A stretch of DNA of 64,000 nt from Prosapia bicincta (GCA_036971475.1 JBAIZL010000006.1:137201231-137265230), one strand, 5' to 3'; shown: positions 31,231-42,728, numbered from the stretch's first letter. Program-made: numbers and translations. The notes: generated from the letters alone by a model not told the origin.

Positions 31231-31856
31231 CAGGGTGAGTCACGGAAACTTATTGATTTGAAAGCTCAATAAAAAAAACTGTAAAAATATCATTATAATA
31301 TAAATTTTATTGTAAATGACATTACATGAAATTTTGTATCACTGAATTTTAAAGATGGCATCGGACAGATGACAGCCCTCATTGTCAATGCATTTAGTAG
31401 TATTTTTAACCATGTTGACGGGTATGTTGGCAATGGATTGGCGTATGTTGTTCTTCAAATGAAGTAGGGTCCTTGGACGGTCATTAAAAACAATTGATTT
31501 AAGATAACTTCATTAAAAAAATTGCTCAGAGCCAAATCGGGGGATCGGGCCGGCCAAAGAAGATCACCTCTCAAGGAGATAAGACGTTCTGAAAAATGTT
31601 GTCTCAAAAATCCATTGAACATCACACTGTTTGGGTCGTGGCTCCATCCTGTTGGAACCAGACATCCCTGACATTAATTTCAGTCACTTTAGGCAGCAAA
31701 AAGGGGTCAATCACTTGTGTGCCGTCACCGTTACTGCAAGTTCATTTTCCTCAAAGAAATAAGTACCAATTATGACAACTTTTGAAACCGCAAATCACAT
31801 ACAAATCAAGAAGAGGCTTGGAAATACAAATCAAGAAGTTTCTGTGACTCACCCTA
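31231..31856 (-). mobile_element. mariner/IS630-type element, degenerate, TA-flanked
   Basis: Termini AGGGTGAGTCAC.GAAACTT are inverted at the two ends of a 626-bp segment with TA on both sides. The minus strand encodes relics such as RDVWFQQDGATTQTV (QQDGATAHT box with catalytic Asp), LRGDLLWPARSPDLA-like sequence in broken frame, and RTLLHLKNNIRQSI-like sequence. Upstream transposase parts are missing. Several frame breaks make it inactive. Confidence 0.82.
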
Positions 31857-32615
31857 TATAATACGATACAGTATTTTGTAAATAATTACTTTTTAAATGT
31901 AATTTGTATGACTATAACTGTAATTAGAGTAACTATATATGGTTTGCAAAAATTTAAATAACTTCTTCCTTAGAGCATATTTCAAGCAAAAACTATTTTT
32001 AAAGTGCTCTGTATAGATTTTTGTAAAAAGTACGGTATATAGAAAACAAAAAATCAGATCCAGCCTTTGTCACGTAAGCTGACTTGAACCACTTTACCCC
32101 ATGTTATTACAAGTGATATAACTTGAACATCGTATTCATAGCACCTCTGAAAATGAAGACAGTCAAGAAAAAGTAAATAAGGGTTTAGTTAGATGTAATC
32201 TTGATTTTATTTAGTTTGTATTTGATATTGTTACATCTTATTGTAATTTTGGGTATCATTGTCAATCATATTTAAGGTATACAGGCTTAGTCCTATATAG
32301 TGTGCTATTGGTCCCACAATTCTGATCCCTTTCAGAGTAAACGTTAACATTCTCCGACTTGGGAGAACATTAAGTCAGTATTAAATTTAGGCAACAAAAG
32401 ATTCATATTCTTCAAAACGTCAGAGAACTTTTTCTTTGTATGATCTCAAACAGGAATATTTTTCCCTATTTTTCCTTTTATGAAAGAAAATGTTTCACAA
32501 AATACATAGTTTCAATATTACTTGACAAAGGTTTTAACAACTCGTTTTTTTATTTCCCATATGTTACCCAAAAATACACTCTTACCAAGACATAAGAGAT
32601 TCTAAGTTAATCACT
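31857..32615. other. AT-rich sequence without recognised feature
   Basis: No domain or repeat recognised. Confidence 0.45.
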
Positions 32616-32663
32616 TAAATAATATCCGAACTTTAAATTTTGTAAATTTGTTAAAACTTGCTG

Positions 32664-32709
32664 AGACAGAACGTTTTCGATCGCTATGTGGCGATCTTCA
32701 TCAGTGTCT
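32664..32709 (-). ncRNA. small hammerhead ribozyme motif, well conserved
   Basis: Minus-strand reading: stem I AGACA, core CUGAUGA, one extra A, stem II GAUCG/CGAUC, GAAA, minimal stem III (two A-U pairs around CG), cleavage triplet UUC, return arm UGUCU. Stem I pairs perfectly over 5 bp. The sequence after the motif (TTAAACTTTAAATTCGGAT complement) is a repeat shared with 35.6, 35.8, 38.8 and 50.1 kb. Confidence 0.72.
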
Positions 32710-33129
32710 TCTGCTTGGAGATGTCAGAGTATCTACTTTTAATTGTTGGAGTATCAGCACTATGTTTTATTATTTTCTCTGATTCATTAAATATTTCTAC
32801 ATCAGAACGTAATTTTTCAATGATCAATGACATCTGATTACCAAAAATTATTCTATTATTAATTAGATTGATTTTTAATTTTTAAAACCCCAATCTATCC
32901 TAACTACATAATTTGTGACTATATTTTAATACAACATTATAGTAATGTGATGTATTATCATGCAATAATTTTTCAACAATTTCTTTATACAAAAATAAGC
33001 CTGTTTGTCATGTGAGGTTATGCTTATGATTTAATATTTAATAAAACCTTTAAGGATTATTTATAGTTGCTAGGTTTTAAGCAATTTTTATTTGTTTAGA
33101 ATGAATTTTTAAGCAACATATGTGGAATT

Positions 33130-33300
33130 ACGATATTTTAATATCAATGGGGTAAGCAAAGGAAATGAGTCGGGTTTCCAAGAAACGTAATTAGCCATAT
33201 GGTATGCATAGAAAATTAGTCAGGCTTCCAAGAAATGTTTATATCAATGTGGTATGCAAAGGAAATAAGTTAGGCTTCCAAGAAATGTTTATATAAAATT
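33130..33300. repeat. three copies of a 51-52 bp tandem repeat
   Basis: Copies share GGTATGCAAAGGAAAT.AGT and GGCTTCCAAGAAATG with moderate divergence. Confidence 0.85.
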
Positions 33301-33339
33301 CTATAATAAACTTATTTAGTGAATTTTTAATTATGGTAT

Positions 33340-33422
33340 TTACCATACTTTCGTGTAATCAGAGTTTTCGGTAATCCGAGAGGGTTTCAGTCGCACCTAC
33401 CTCAAATTATTGTGACTCTACT
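33340..33422. mobile_element. solitary pogo-like terminus
   Basis: AATTATTGTGACTCTACTGTA at the right edge resembles the end of the pogo element at 16.4-17.5 kb. TCGGTAATCCGAG upstream has the typical subterminal look of pogo-type ends. Confidence 0.5.
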
Positions 33423-34001
33423 GTATCTTTATAATAAAAGTTGAAGTTAGTGGACTAACGGTAAACTATTATTGTTAACGTCACACTTGAAACTCTACAA
33501 ACTTCACAACAGACTTTTGGTGATACTTGATTTTTTTCAAAATTTATAATTTTTGGGATGTGGTTCTAAGTTTTTATTTTTTCCATGTCCCTGATGGCTT
33601 TCTGCATTGCCCTTTATATTTGTTTTTGCCAACTTCAATTATTATTTTGAGGAACACAGGTAAAAGCAAAAAAAAAATCATGAGTTGTAATCATATCTCA
33701 TGCATTACCATATCAGACATTTCAAAAAAGTGACACATATTACCAATGGACAGTGAAATAAAAGTAAATCTATTTGAAAAATTGGCTCAACCAGATTTTG
33801 TTATAAGATGAAAAATATTTTAAAATGTATGATTTTAGATTCGATGGTAAAATCTAGGTTAGGTCATTTTACTTTTTTATCAATCTGTACAGTTTCTATA
33901 TGACTACAGAAGATACTAACAAATAGCAATTGTATGCACAGAAATGCTTTGCAATATACACATTTCATTCTTGCTAATAGATTTTAAATGAATTAAAGGT
34001 T

Positions 34002-34411
34002 GGTAATTACCAAGGTCAGCAAACTACCGCTTCAATCAGCAAAATTTTTTTTACCTGATGAATTTGACCTTGCTGAACACGAATCTGAAGTTTTTTTTAT
34101 TGGAAACACATTTTTAAAAAAATAATAATAACCTAACCTAACCTGATCTGGTTTTCTTAGGTTAATATGAGTTTGCTGTCAAAAAATAACTTCAGATTCG
34201 TGTTCACTAAGGTCAAATCTATCAAGAATAAAAAAACTTCGCCGAGTGGAGCGTTAGTAAACACCAAAGTCAGGTCAGGTTAGGTTATTTCGTTTCATGT
34301 AAATATGTGTTTGCAGTTGAAAAAAACTTCAGATTCGTGTTCAGCAAGATCAAATTGATCAGGAAACAAATTTGACAATCGGAGCGGTAGTCGCTGATCT
34401 TAATAATTACC
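34002..34411. mobile_element. foldback MITE-like element with TTAGG-like blocks
   Basis: The two ends are imperfect inverted repeats starting GGTAATTA and continuing with TACCGCT and GAACACGAATCTGAAG over about 140 bp. The module CTTCAGATTCGTGTTCA occurs three times (one inverted). Blocks AACCTAACCTAACCT and AGGTTAGGTTA occur internally. No coding content. This looks like a non-autonomous element with reiterated subterminal modules. Confidence 0.75.
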
Positions 34412-35620
34412 GAGTTATTTTGTAAGAACGAGGAAATAACAGATGTAAAATAGAATAACAGTAGAGATGTAAAAATATAAATCTATTATCTATTACATGT
34501 AGCTATAATAACTTATACTTTATCAACAAAACCCAAACATAAAATACATTTCTTGCATTTCCCTTCAAAAAATCCTAGCCTATCAGAAATGATGTGTTTT
34601 GACACTATAAATAAAATATTCCCAGTCGCTACTAATAATTAATAATAATTAGTTGCATTGCTACTACTTTTACTTACCCTGAGGACTTGTCCTCCCAAGA
34701 ACATTTGTCCATGTCTCCCAGGGTAAACCATGAAACATGGAAGGACTGACACTCCTAAATGTCATGTTGATTGGTATCTATTACAGGTCCAATCAAAACA
34801 CAAAGACAAATATAATTACCATCAACTTTTATAAGGTTTCATAAAAGTATTTTATTTGTATACAAAATAATTTTGCCTCGAACTTTTTCCCAGGGCAAGG
34901 GATCGTAATCTGTTTTTCAAATACCTATAGCGAATTAATTGTACAAATTTGGATATATCTTTACCAATATGAATCATTATTTAGTTCATTATAACAGTAA
35001 CTTCTCTTAAAGAGACAAGTAACTAAACGATCATTTCAAAAGTTTAACACTTAATATTCGACATGTTACCAATCTAAAGCAAGGTACTGAACTGTGAACA
35101 GTGAACACCATCATTGACAATAATAGTAATAAATTGACAGTTTCTACTGTGTTTTGTCTGTGGTTTCTGCAATACCAGTGTTACCACCAATGGCTTCTAA
35201 ATATTTTTGATAAATACTTTTTTAACTTTCTGAATGACATAGTAAACTTTCTTTAATAGTAAGGTATTTTTCCAAATAATTTTTATATTAATCTGACAAT
35301 GGGTAATTAGTGTAGCTTAATAAAAAATATTCCTACATTACAACTTTTACAGAGAGATATAGGAATTTATGTAACTTTTTAGTTACCAACTTGTATTCAA
35401 ACCCAACAATAATGTATTTTCAAAATATACACCAATTATATTTAGTGCATTATGGTTCTTCGATATATTTTATTATAGTTCTTCGATTAATGAAACAAAC
35501 TGCAGGACTTAAAAGCATGCCTGTTCTAATATGTTATATTGAAAATGATACACATGAATTACTGATTAGTAAAATTAAAGGTATAAATTGTAACATAAGT
35601 AGAATTAATAACGTAAACAA
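34412..35620. other. AT-rich sequence without recognised feature
   Basis: A 79-codon frame at 35391-35630 has no recognisable domain. Confidence 0.45.
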
Positions 35621-35672
35621 TAGTTTATGACTATCCGAACTTTAAATTTAGTAAATTTCCTAAAACTTACTG

Positions 35673-35718
35673 AGACAGAACGTTTTCGATCGGTATGTGC
35701 CGATCTTCATCAGTGTTT
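35673..35718 (-). ncRNA. hammerhead ribozyme motif, slightly decayed
   Basis: Core CUGAUGA, stem II, GAAA and the UUC triplet are kept. Stem I has one A-C mismatch (AAACA against UGUCU). It is head to head with the plus-strand copy at 35755. Confidence 0.6.
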
Positions 35719-35746
35719 CACATAGCGATCGAAAACGTTCTGTCTG
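35717..35746 (+). ncRNA. 3' half of a hammerhead motif
   Basis: A partial plus-strand copy runs from the stem II loop through GAAA and UUC to UGUCU. It lies between the two complete opposing copies, so the locus is a rearranged cluster. Confidence 0.5.
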
Positions 35747-35754
35747 AGAGCAGA

Positions 35755-35800
35755 AGACACTGATGAAGATCGGCACATAGCGATCGAAAACGTTCAGTCT
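35755..35800 (+). ncRNA. hammerhead ribozyme motif, slightly decayed
   Basis: Stem I AGACA, core CUGAUGA, stem II GAUCG/CGAUC, GAAA, minimal stem III, triplet UUC, return arm AGUCU. The first base pair of stem I is lost. The conserved tail TTCGGATAGTCATAAACTA follows as in related copies. Confidence 0.62.
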
Positions 35801-35855
35801 CAGTAAATTTTAACTAATTTATAAATTTCGGATAGTCATAAACTATTGTTTAAGT

Positions 35856-36265
35856 GATTAATAAGATTCACCGAATGTAATGGACTACAAAATTCTAGAA
35901 TTAATAATTATAAACATACGAAAGAAATAATAACACCCATACCCATAAAACAATACATACAATTTTGCATACATTACTTACATTTAATATATTGAATTTT
36001 GTAGTCTATTACTTTCGGTGAATCTTAATTAATCACTTTAAAGTTATTAATTATAATTAATTACATTTAATGTTATAATAATTACGGCTAACTCTTGTCA
36101 ACCAGGATTCCAATCGAAGTATATTTTTTATATATGATAAAATATATACACTTTTAAGGTATGACATATTAACAATGTAATATTAATTAATCACTTAAAC
36201 AATAATTTATGACTAAGTGATTAATTAAGATTTACCGAACGTAATGAACTAAAAAATTCAAGTAA
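35856..36265. repeat. repeated PLE tail motifs (direct and inverted)
   Basis: The block TTCACCGAATGTAATGGACTAC occurs at about 35870, inverted at about 36010, again diverged at about 36230, and near 38830 behind another hammerhead motif. The copies follow hammerhead-type motifs in the same order, so they look like pieces of one PLE terminal sequence. Confidence 0.7.
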
Positions 36266-36352
36266 TATTAATAATTGACAATAATCCATATAGCCCAACA
36301 ATATATAAGAATATTTGTTGATTCCATCTTTACGTGAGCTATTAGTTATCAC

Positions 36353-38075
36353 TAAACACTTTTAAATGTTTATAAATTTGCTTATAGTAGCACTTACTTA
36401 TATTTGTTGAAGACGGCCGTTTCAAAGAAGCAATCAACAAAACAAAACTTATAATCCCACACTACACCAAAAAGCACCTAATACAAATAAAACCAAAAGC
36501 CCCTAAACTAAACACCCTGCCCAAACTTCACAAAATAGACATCCCAATACATCCACTAATCAACAACACAAGCGCCCCTTCTCATCTTCTAGCCAAATTC
36601 CTCGACAAAACTATCCGAAACCATATAAAATTTAATAATCATTGTAGCATAAAAAATAGCCTAAATCTAATAGACAAAATAAAAAACGTAAATATCCCAC
36701 AGAATTCCACTGTAGTCTCTTTTGATATATCAAATCTATATACAAACATCCCCATTCCAGAAACCATTAACATCCTCAAAAACATGCTTATAGACACAAA
36801 TACACCACAAACACACATTGATGAAATCATCCACCTCACAAAATTAATCACATCTCAAAATTACTTCACCTACAATAACATATTCTACAACCAAAAAGAT
36901 GGCCTACCTATGGGCTCCCCCATAGCTAGCATCTTAGCAGAAATATTCATACACCATTTTGAACAAAACCACATTTTACACAGCAATAAATACTCAGTTA
37001 ACATAATTTACTGGTACAGATACGTCGACGATATTATAACATTATATAAAGGTAACACACGCAGGGCATACATATTTCTAAAGCACCTTAATTCCATACA
37101 CCCAAAACTAATATACACCTTCAAAACAGAACAACAAAACTCTCTCAACTTCCTAGACCTTACAATTAAACGAACAGACAAACAAATACATAAATTCAAC
37201 ATATACCGAAAACCCACTCATACCAATACGACCATTCACAGCTAATCAAACCACCCACACCAACATAAACTAGCTGCTTACAACACCATGATATATCGCC
37301 TGCTTAAAACACTGTTAGACAAAGAAGAACACTACCAGGAGTTAAACACCATAAAACATATAGCACAAACTAACGGATACAATCCAACAATGATTGACAA
37401 ATTATACAACCGCCTAAAAATAAACAGTAGGACAATCCCATAAAATACTTATAAAATGCCATACGAATCATCCAAGCCCATAATCTAACCAACACACTAC
37501 AAAATAGCTTACTCCACACACAACACTTTCAATAAACAATTTAAACCCAACAACAAAATCGACGATATTTACAACGCCACTGGAGTTTACAAACTAACTT
37601 GCAGTTTGTGCCCCAGTTTTTACATAGGCCAGACAGGGAGGTCCTTCTTCACACGTTACCAAGAACATATAAAAGCACTATCAAACAATAACTACCAATC
37701 AAACTTCGCCGATCACCTCAACTCCACAAAACATGACTACATAGACATAACATCTAACCTACAAATTCTTCATAAGCAACACAGAAATAACCAACACTAT
37801 ACAACCGAACAATACAAAATATACAGACACTTCAAACTACACCCAACACACATACTCAATACACAATTACATTACAACTCACATGCACTTTTTGACATCA
37901 TAACTCTTAATACTCACAAAATACACCCACACCACCAAAATATCCCACCCCACGTTAACCTAGAGATCAGTTACGGTCTGAGTTGACAATGGGACACATC
38001 TCCCGAAAAGGCCGTCCTCAACAAATATAAGTAGGTGCAACTATAGGCAAGTTTATAAACATTTAAAAGTGTTTA
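36353..38075 (+). mobile_element. Penelope-like element bounded by about 70-bp inverted repeats
   Basis: Left (36353-36423) and right (38006-38075) ends are near-identical inverted repeats, both containing TAAACACTTTTAAATGTTTA and, near the coding part, CAACAAATATAAG. Between them is one coding strand with reverse transcriptase followed by a GIY-YIG endonuclease, the domain order of PLEs. The RT begins inside its conserved region, so the protein's N-terminus is missing. The inverted repeat therefore formed after or during 5' truncation. Confidence 0.88.
36424..37986 (+). pseudogene. PLE polyprotein: reverse transcriptase plus GIY-YIG endonuclease
   Basis: One reading frame stays aligned over 521 codons with no frameshift and only three stops (37243, 37441, 37486). 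RT motifs: KLNTLPKLHK, STVVSFDISNLYTNIP, GLPMGSPIAS at 36901, and the catalytic YVDD at 37021 (YRYVDDIITLYKG). After a linker with HKLAAYNTMIYRLL come YKLTCSLCPSFYIGQTGRS and RYQEHIKAL of the GIY-YIG nuclease, then HLNSTKHDY. PLEs copy RNA into DNA at nicks made by the nuclease. About 250-300 N-terminal residues of a typical protein are absent. Confidence 0.92.
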
Positions 38076-38317
38076 ATATAGAAGACTAATAATGTCATGA
38101 AAAGTTTCGTTTGCCTCTAATCATACATGATACTATAAACTTTATAATTACCGTGGAATGGAGTTGAGACTACATTTTGTTTTTACAAAAACCTTTACTT
38201 CTTACTTATTCATCACACTTCTACATCTTGTAGAAAAGTCACTTGTTTTCTTCTCCTTTTCCTCTCTTATTTCAGGTGTTTTCTATATGTAGTTTGTTAT
38301 TAATTTTGTATGCTAAC

Positions 38318-38700
38318 TAATAACAAACTACAAGACACCAACAACAAAGGTAAACTACAAGCATCAGACATATACAAACTAAACTGATCAATGTGCAACA
38401 AACTCTACATTGAGCAAACAGGTCACAGCTTCCAACAAAGAGTTGAGGAACACGCAAAACCACCCAAACAGAACACCAACTCAGCATTCTCCAATCATCT
38501 AAAAGAAACAGGACATAAATAGCCTAGAAATCTTACACATCAACAAAAAAAAAATGACCACATCTCAACACACTAGAACAATATGAAATTTACAAACACA
38601 CAAAATACAAACATCAAACGAACAAACCAAATACAAATCATACATACCTTTTGATACTATCGAAAACCTGTCATTAAAACTGTCACTGCTTAACCCAACA
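38318..38700 (+). pseudogene. second PLE fragment: GIY-YIG endonuclease relic
   Basis: Frames read GKLQASDIYKLN, a stop where a Cys is expected, SMCNKLYIEQTGHSFQQRVE and SNHLKETGHK, a decayed GIY-YIG domain (the YIGQT box reads YIEQT). It is a separate copy from the element just upstream and is followed directly by a hammerhead-like motif. Confidence 0.8.
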
Positions 38701-38718
38701 ACTCCAAGCAGAAAATTT

Positions 38719-38765
38719 AGTCACTGATGAAGATTGGCATGGAGTGATCATAAACGTTTTGTCTC
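38719..38765 (+). ncRNA. decayed hammerhead motif behind a PLE gene fragment
   Basis: Core CUGAUGA is intact, stem II partly pairs (GAUUGG...AGUGAUC) and the GAAA box has become AUAAA; TTTTGTCTCAGTAA follows as in related copies. Unlikely to cleave now. Its position right after the endonuclease ties this motif family to PLEs. Confidence 0.5.
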
Positions 38766-38929
38766 AGTAATTTTTTACAAAATTAAAGATCGAATATTCA
38801 TAAACTAATGTAAAGTGATTGAATAAGTTTCACCAAATGTAATGGACTACAAAATTCTAGAATATATTGTTTTGCAAAATAGATTGATTGGGTGTGGCAT
38901 GGGATAGAGCATTAGTGATGCTTGGCAGG

Positions 38930-39745
38930 AAGTCTGTCTGAGCCTTGTTGAAAGACAAGTTTCTCTCGATCATTATTTGGCATTGTATTAATCACAGGCT
39001 TGAACTTTGTGTGAGTGATGTTGAAAAAAATGGCCACTATAAATCTCTTTAAAATATTCATTGATAACTTATATGTTCTGTAACACGTGAAATTCTAGCA
39101 AACCATTTTATATTCGGCTAAAGAGGACCAAAGCCGTGATAGTTCAAACAGATGCAAATATGAAATTCTGCTTAGGAAACTTATAGGGAAGTATTGCAGA
39201 ACCAAGATGTAGTTTTGTTCCAATCTGTCAAAAGTTTACAAATTCTGCAGAGCATTTAAAGAGAGAATGTTGAGTGGTGTTGACGGAGCTTTGGCTAATT
39301 TAGCCCGTATAGTTGTCCTAAGCACTTAGCCCAAAAACATTAAAGACATCACATTTTAGGGAAAAGATATTAAATCACTTGCCGTTCACTTTCAATTGAA
39401 AGAAATGAGAGACATTTGAAGCAAATTGTGAATATGTTTTTGACAATTGTGAACACTTAGGTGGAAACTGTAAAAATAAACCGAAGTATCCCAAGGATGT
39501 GCTTTAGTTGACAACTACAATCAAGGGAATTCTAGTGTCTTCAAGCGAATGTGAAAGAGACTCTTCTCACATGAACCTCAAACTGTCTTCTCACTGCTTT
39601 TCCTGAAGCTGAATGACCTACAACACATTCATTTTAACCCTTCAAAGTTCGTGGAATCTTGGCTGCTTCGGAGATGGCACTCTGCTCTGGATACTAACAG
39701 CAAGTCGAGAGAGAAGCACATACAAAGAAAACTTTTCAAACCTTT
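38930..39745 (+). pseudogene. hAT-type transposase relic (ZNF862/KIAA1586-like)
   Basis: Broken frames read LALHHRLELCVSDV, KPFYIRLKRTKAVIVQ, then VSSSECERDSSHMNLKL and FNPSKFVESWLLRRWHSALD. The SxxECERDFSxMNLI block followed by the FNPxxYVKSWL segment is typical of the dimerisation end of hAT-derived proteins of this group. Many frameshifts and stops are present. No ends were identified. Confidence 0.72.
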
Positions 39746-40520
39746 GGAAAACTTTATACACTGTAAGGTAAAACATGTTCAAGTACAGTACCTTTTTAAT
39801 AAATAAATATTTCAGAAAACTGTTAAAAACAAAATTATAAAACAAGAAATAGAAGGTTTTCTTCTATTTGAAGAACTGTGTATTTTCAAACCAAAAATAT
39901 TTATTTTTTAAAATTGCATAAAAAACTTAAATAGATATAATGTACATTGTTTGAATAGTAGTCTAGTTTGCCTACATTGAAATTTGATACAGGCGAACAG
40001 CTATAGTAAGAAGAATTTTACTACAAGTCTCAATTTAATTTAAAATTGCAATCAAAATTACATTGCTATTTTGTCCACTGATTATTTTTAAACTTGTTCA
40101 GAACGGGTAAAAGTATAGTTTTTAAAACTCTTTATTTCAATATTCCATAAAGCCTACAGTACCTGAACCTCTTTTTTCACAAATCAAGCACTGGTCATAT
40201 CAAATAATAAATTAAGAAATATAGATAAAGGGCCTATTCCTAACTCACCTCTATATTCTTTGCTTTATTAGTTATTTTTGAAATATGATGCATTATTTAA
40301 ATTAGTTTTGATTTTATTTATCGTTATTAGCTATAGTTTATATTATATATTTATTATTATAGTTTAGTATTTTCTGAGATGGACTATATGTTTCAAGATG
40401 GGCGACCATTGTTTGTTGGTCAAGGGTGGAGTTTACATTATGCATACATATAGCGATTGCAGAGAACGGTTGGCATCAGTCTAGTTTGTAATTTATTGTA
40501 TTTTAGATTGTAATTTTTTA
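39746..40520. other. AT-rich sequence without recognised feature
   Basis: No domain recognised. Confidence 0.45.
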
Positions 40521-40525
40521 AAAAG

Positions 40526-40570
40526 ACCCTCTGATGATGTCGACATGGACATCGAAATTAAAATAAGGGT
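40526..40570 (+). ncRNA. small hammerhead ribozyme motif, well conserved
   Basis: Stem I ACCCU, core CUGAUGA, stem II UGUC/GACA (extendable), GAAA, stem III AUU-AA-AAU, cleavage base A, return arm AGGGU. Stem I pairs perfectly over 5 bp and stem III has three pairs. No PLE coding sequence is adjacent. Confidence 0.7.
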
Positions 40571-40836
40571 AACTTGTATTATTAGTTACTTTTGACTATT
40601 TTTGTGGTATTGGGTTTCTTCCAATATTTTTATTGTAATATTTTGTACCACTGTGCGCTTGATATATATTTTACAAAAACAGTAAAATATTTCCCAAAAT
40701 TTTAAAATACCGCATTAAAATTGTAATAAAAAATTACAAGTATTCATGTTTTATGCAGTTTGAAAAACTGCCCCACCTCCCTGGCATAATTCAAATGAAC
40801 TCTGAATATTTGTTTGTGATTAAATTTCATCTAGGA

Positions 40837-41311
40837 CAGCGGTTCCCAACCTATGACACGTGTAGCCCCATGGGTACGTAGAAGCCAGTGGGGGTACACG
40901 AAAATAATACCAGTAATGGCGGACATCAATATTTTACACTTTATATTTAAAAGAAATACGAGGTTACACTAGTAGTTGACAAGAGAGTTGATTTGTTATT
41001 GATTGGAAATTGTGTGGAGCGTACGTTTGTGTGCGACTGAAACCATAGAGTAGAATAGAAATGGGAAACATCAATTCCAGATTTAGGTGAACAATACAAA
41101 TCCATGAATGGGTCTATGATTTGATGATAGGAAACTTACAGGGAACCATCTGTCATGTTGACCACACAAAAATATCGTATACCAGTCGCCCCGCCCCACC
41201 AATTACTTTACAAGTTAGTCAGGCAAGCATTCTTTGTCTTAACCAAGTCGAGGAATAGGGAGTACCTTTCATGGGAGGGGTACGTGAAATGAAAAAGGTT
41301 GGGAATCAATG
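40837..41311. mobile_element. hAT-like MITE, 475 bp
   Basis: Ends CAGCGGTTCCCAACCT and the complement of CATTGATTCCCAACCT form 16-bp inverted repeats with three or four mismatches, typical of hAT termini. The flanking octamers agree at only half their positions, so the target duplication has decayed or the outer ends are misjudged. No coding content. Confidence 0.6.
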
Positions 41312-41955
41312 TTTTAGTCGTTTATAAAAAAATCTCAATATTTTTATAAGTGAGTATATTTGTTCTACCATCGAGGGGTCTCATAAAGTTGTGAGCAATG
41401 TTTGTGCATTACAAAAAGTGGTTTTGAGGCAACATCAAAAGATAAATCTGTTTTTAAACAATTTTTTTTTTCTGGTCTTGTATTAATGAGTATCTACCGT
41501 TATACTGGGAAGCTTGGCAAATATGACTTGTGCAATGCTAACAGATTTAAAACCATACAATTTGCTAACTCTAAAGAAACGAGAGATCACACAAACAGGT
41601 TGAGGGAAACAAGAAACAGTCTTGAATCTGTACTAAAACCTAGGTAGACCACATACTAAACAGCAACTCAGATTAATTTATAGTCATCACAAGAAACGAC
41701 CAGAAAATGGCACGAAGAAGAATAATGTTCACTCGAACAATTCATCCCATTTAAAACAGATTAATTTAATAAATAATGAAACCACTAAAAGGAGCACAAA
41801 GGGATAAGTACCCTTGAACTGATAATGCTGCAATCAATCATATAGTGATAAAATTGATCCCTGTCTTGATCAACAATTTACTTCATAAAAATTATAAAAA
41901 TGCATTTAACATGAAGCAAAAATGTATGTATGTATGTATGTATATAAATATAAGG
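41312..41955. other. no recognised gene; short ATGT microsatellite at the end
   Basis: An 81-codon frame at 41402-41647 has no recognisable domain. A TATG run lies near 41925-41945. Confidence 0.45.
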
Positions 41956-41959
41956 TTAG

Positions 41960-42505
41960 TTCTATTAGAGATTATTTAGGGATTTTTGGACTAGATAGGA
42001 GACTGGCAGACTTAACTAGTGGCAACAGTCAAAAACTGCAATCCCTGGATAATCAATAAACACACATCACACTATTGAAATACTTCGATCAGACAATGAT
42101 CTTTATCAATTCAATCGTGTGATATGTTGTTATGTGTGTCCATTTATGTCCAAGAGATTGCAGTTTTGGACTATTGCCATTAGGTAAGTCTGTCAGTCTC
42201 CTATCTAGTCCAAAAATCCCTATATATGTATATATATATTTGTAGTTATGCAACACTGTTTTCTTGTATACACTTATCACTTTCACTTATGTACTTAAAC
42301 AAGAATCTTACTTGGTATTTATGCAAGCTAACTTTCAATGGCTGGCTGTGCCGTCATCCTCGGGCATATATATATAGATTTTTTAGACTAGGAGACTGAC
42401 AGACTTACCTTGGTAAGAGTCCACACTGTAGTCTTGAAATAGAAACACATAAAAGCACTTAAACAATGATATATTTCAACCACACAGTGGTCTTTGTCAA
42501 TCGAA
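41960..42505. repeat. PLE pseudo-LTR copies in both orientations
   Basis: The block GCAGTTTTGGACTATTGCCA to GTCAGTCTCCTATCTAGTCC occurs at 42160-42225 (plus). It is inverted at about 41970-42056 and again inverted, more diverged, at about 42380-42440. The plus copy recurs at 44675-44735 on the far side of the minus-strand PLE. Segments such as TTGACAAAGACCAC/GTGGTTGAAATATATC show a hammerhead-like 3' half with a changed core. Confidence 0.78.
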
Positions 42506-42601
42506 GAGAAAACACAAAAAGAAATATGAGAGAATGAAATAAAATAAATATAAGTTGTAATCACAGATTGTGTAGAGTAGAAATCAGATGACACAGAATT
42601 A

Positions 42602-42628
42602 AGATATATATATATATATATATATATT
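42602..42628. repeat. TA microsatellite
   Basis: A short TA run. Confidence 0.95.
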
Positions 42629-42723
42629 CTAGATATTTAAAATTATCCATTGTTTTTCCGTTGCACTGACTTTATGAAACTAATAAAAATTAGAAACTTT
42701 ACTCAAAATTAGTGATTTATTAG

Positions 42724-42728
<5 letters not shown>

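Noticed and set aside
34125..34290. Telomere tract from TTAGG-like blocks
   Set aside because: Only two or three units, mirrored inside a foldback element, so they belong to the MITE.
41402..41647. 81-codon open frame
   Set aside because: No recognisable domain and isolated in AT-rich DNA; length compatible with chance.
42250..42365. Another hammerhead (minus strand, CCGAGGA ... GAAAG)
   Set aside because: The invariant U of the CUGANGA core is C, and stem I does not pair well; at best a decayed relative.
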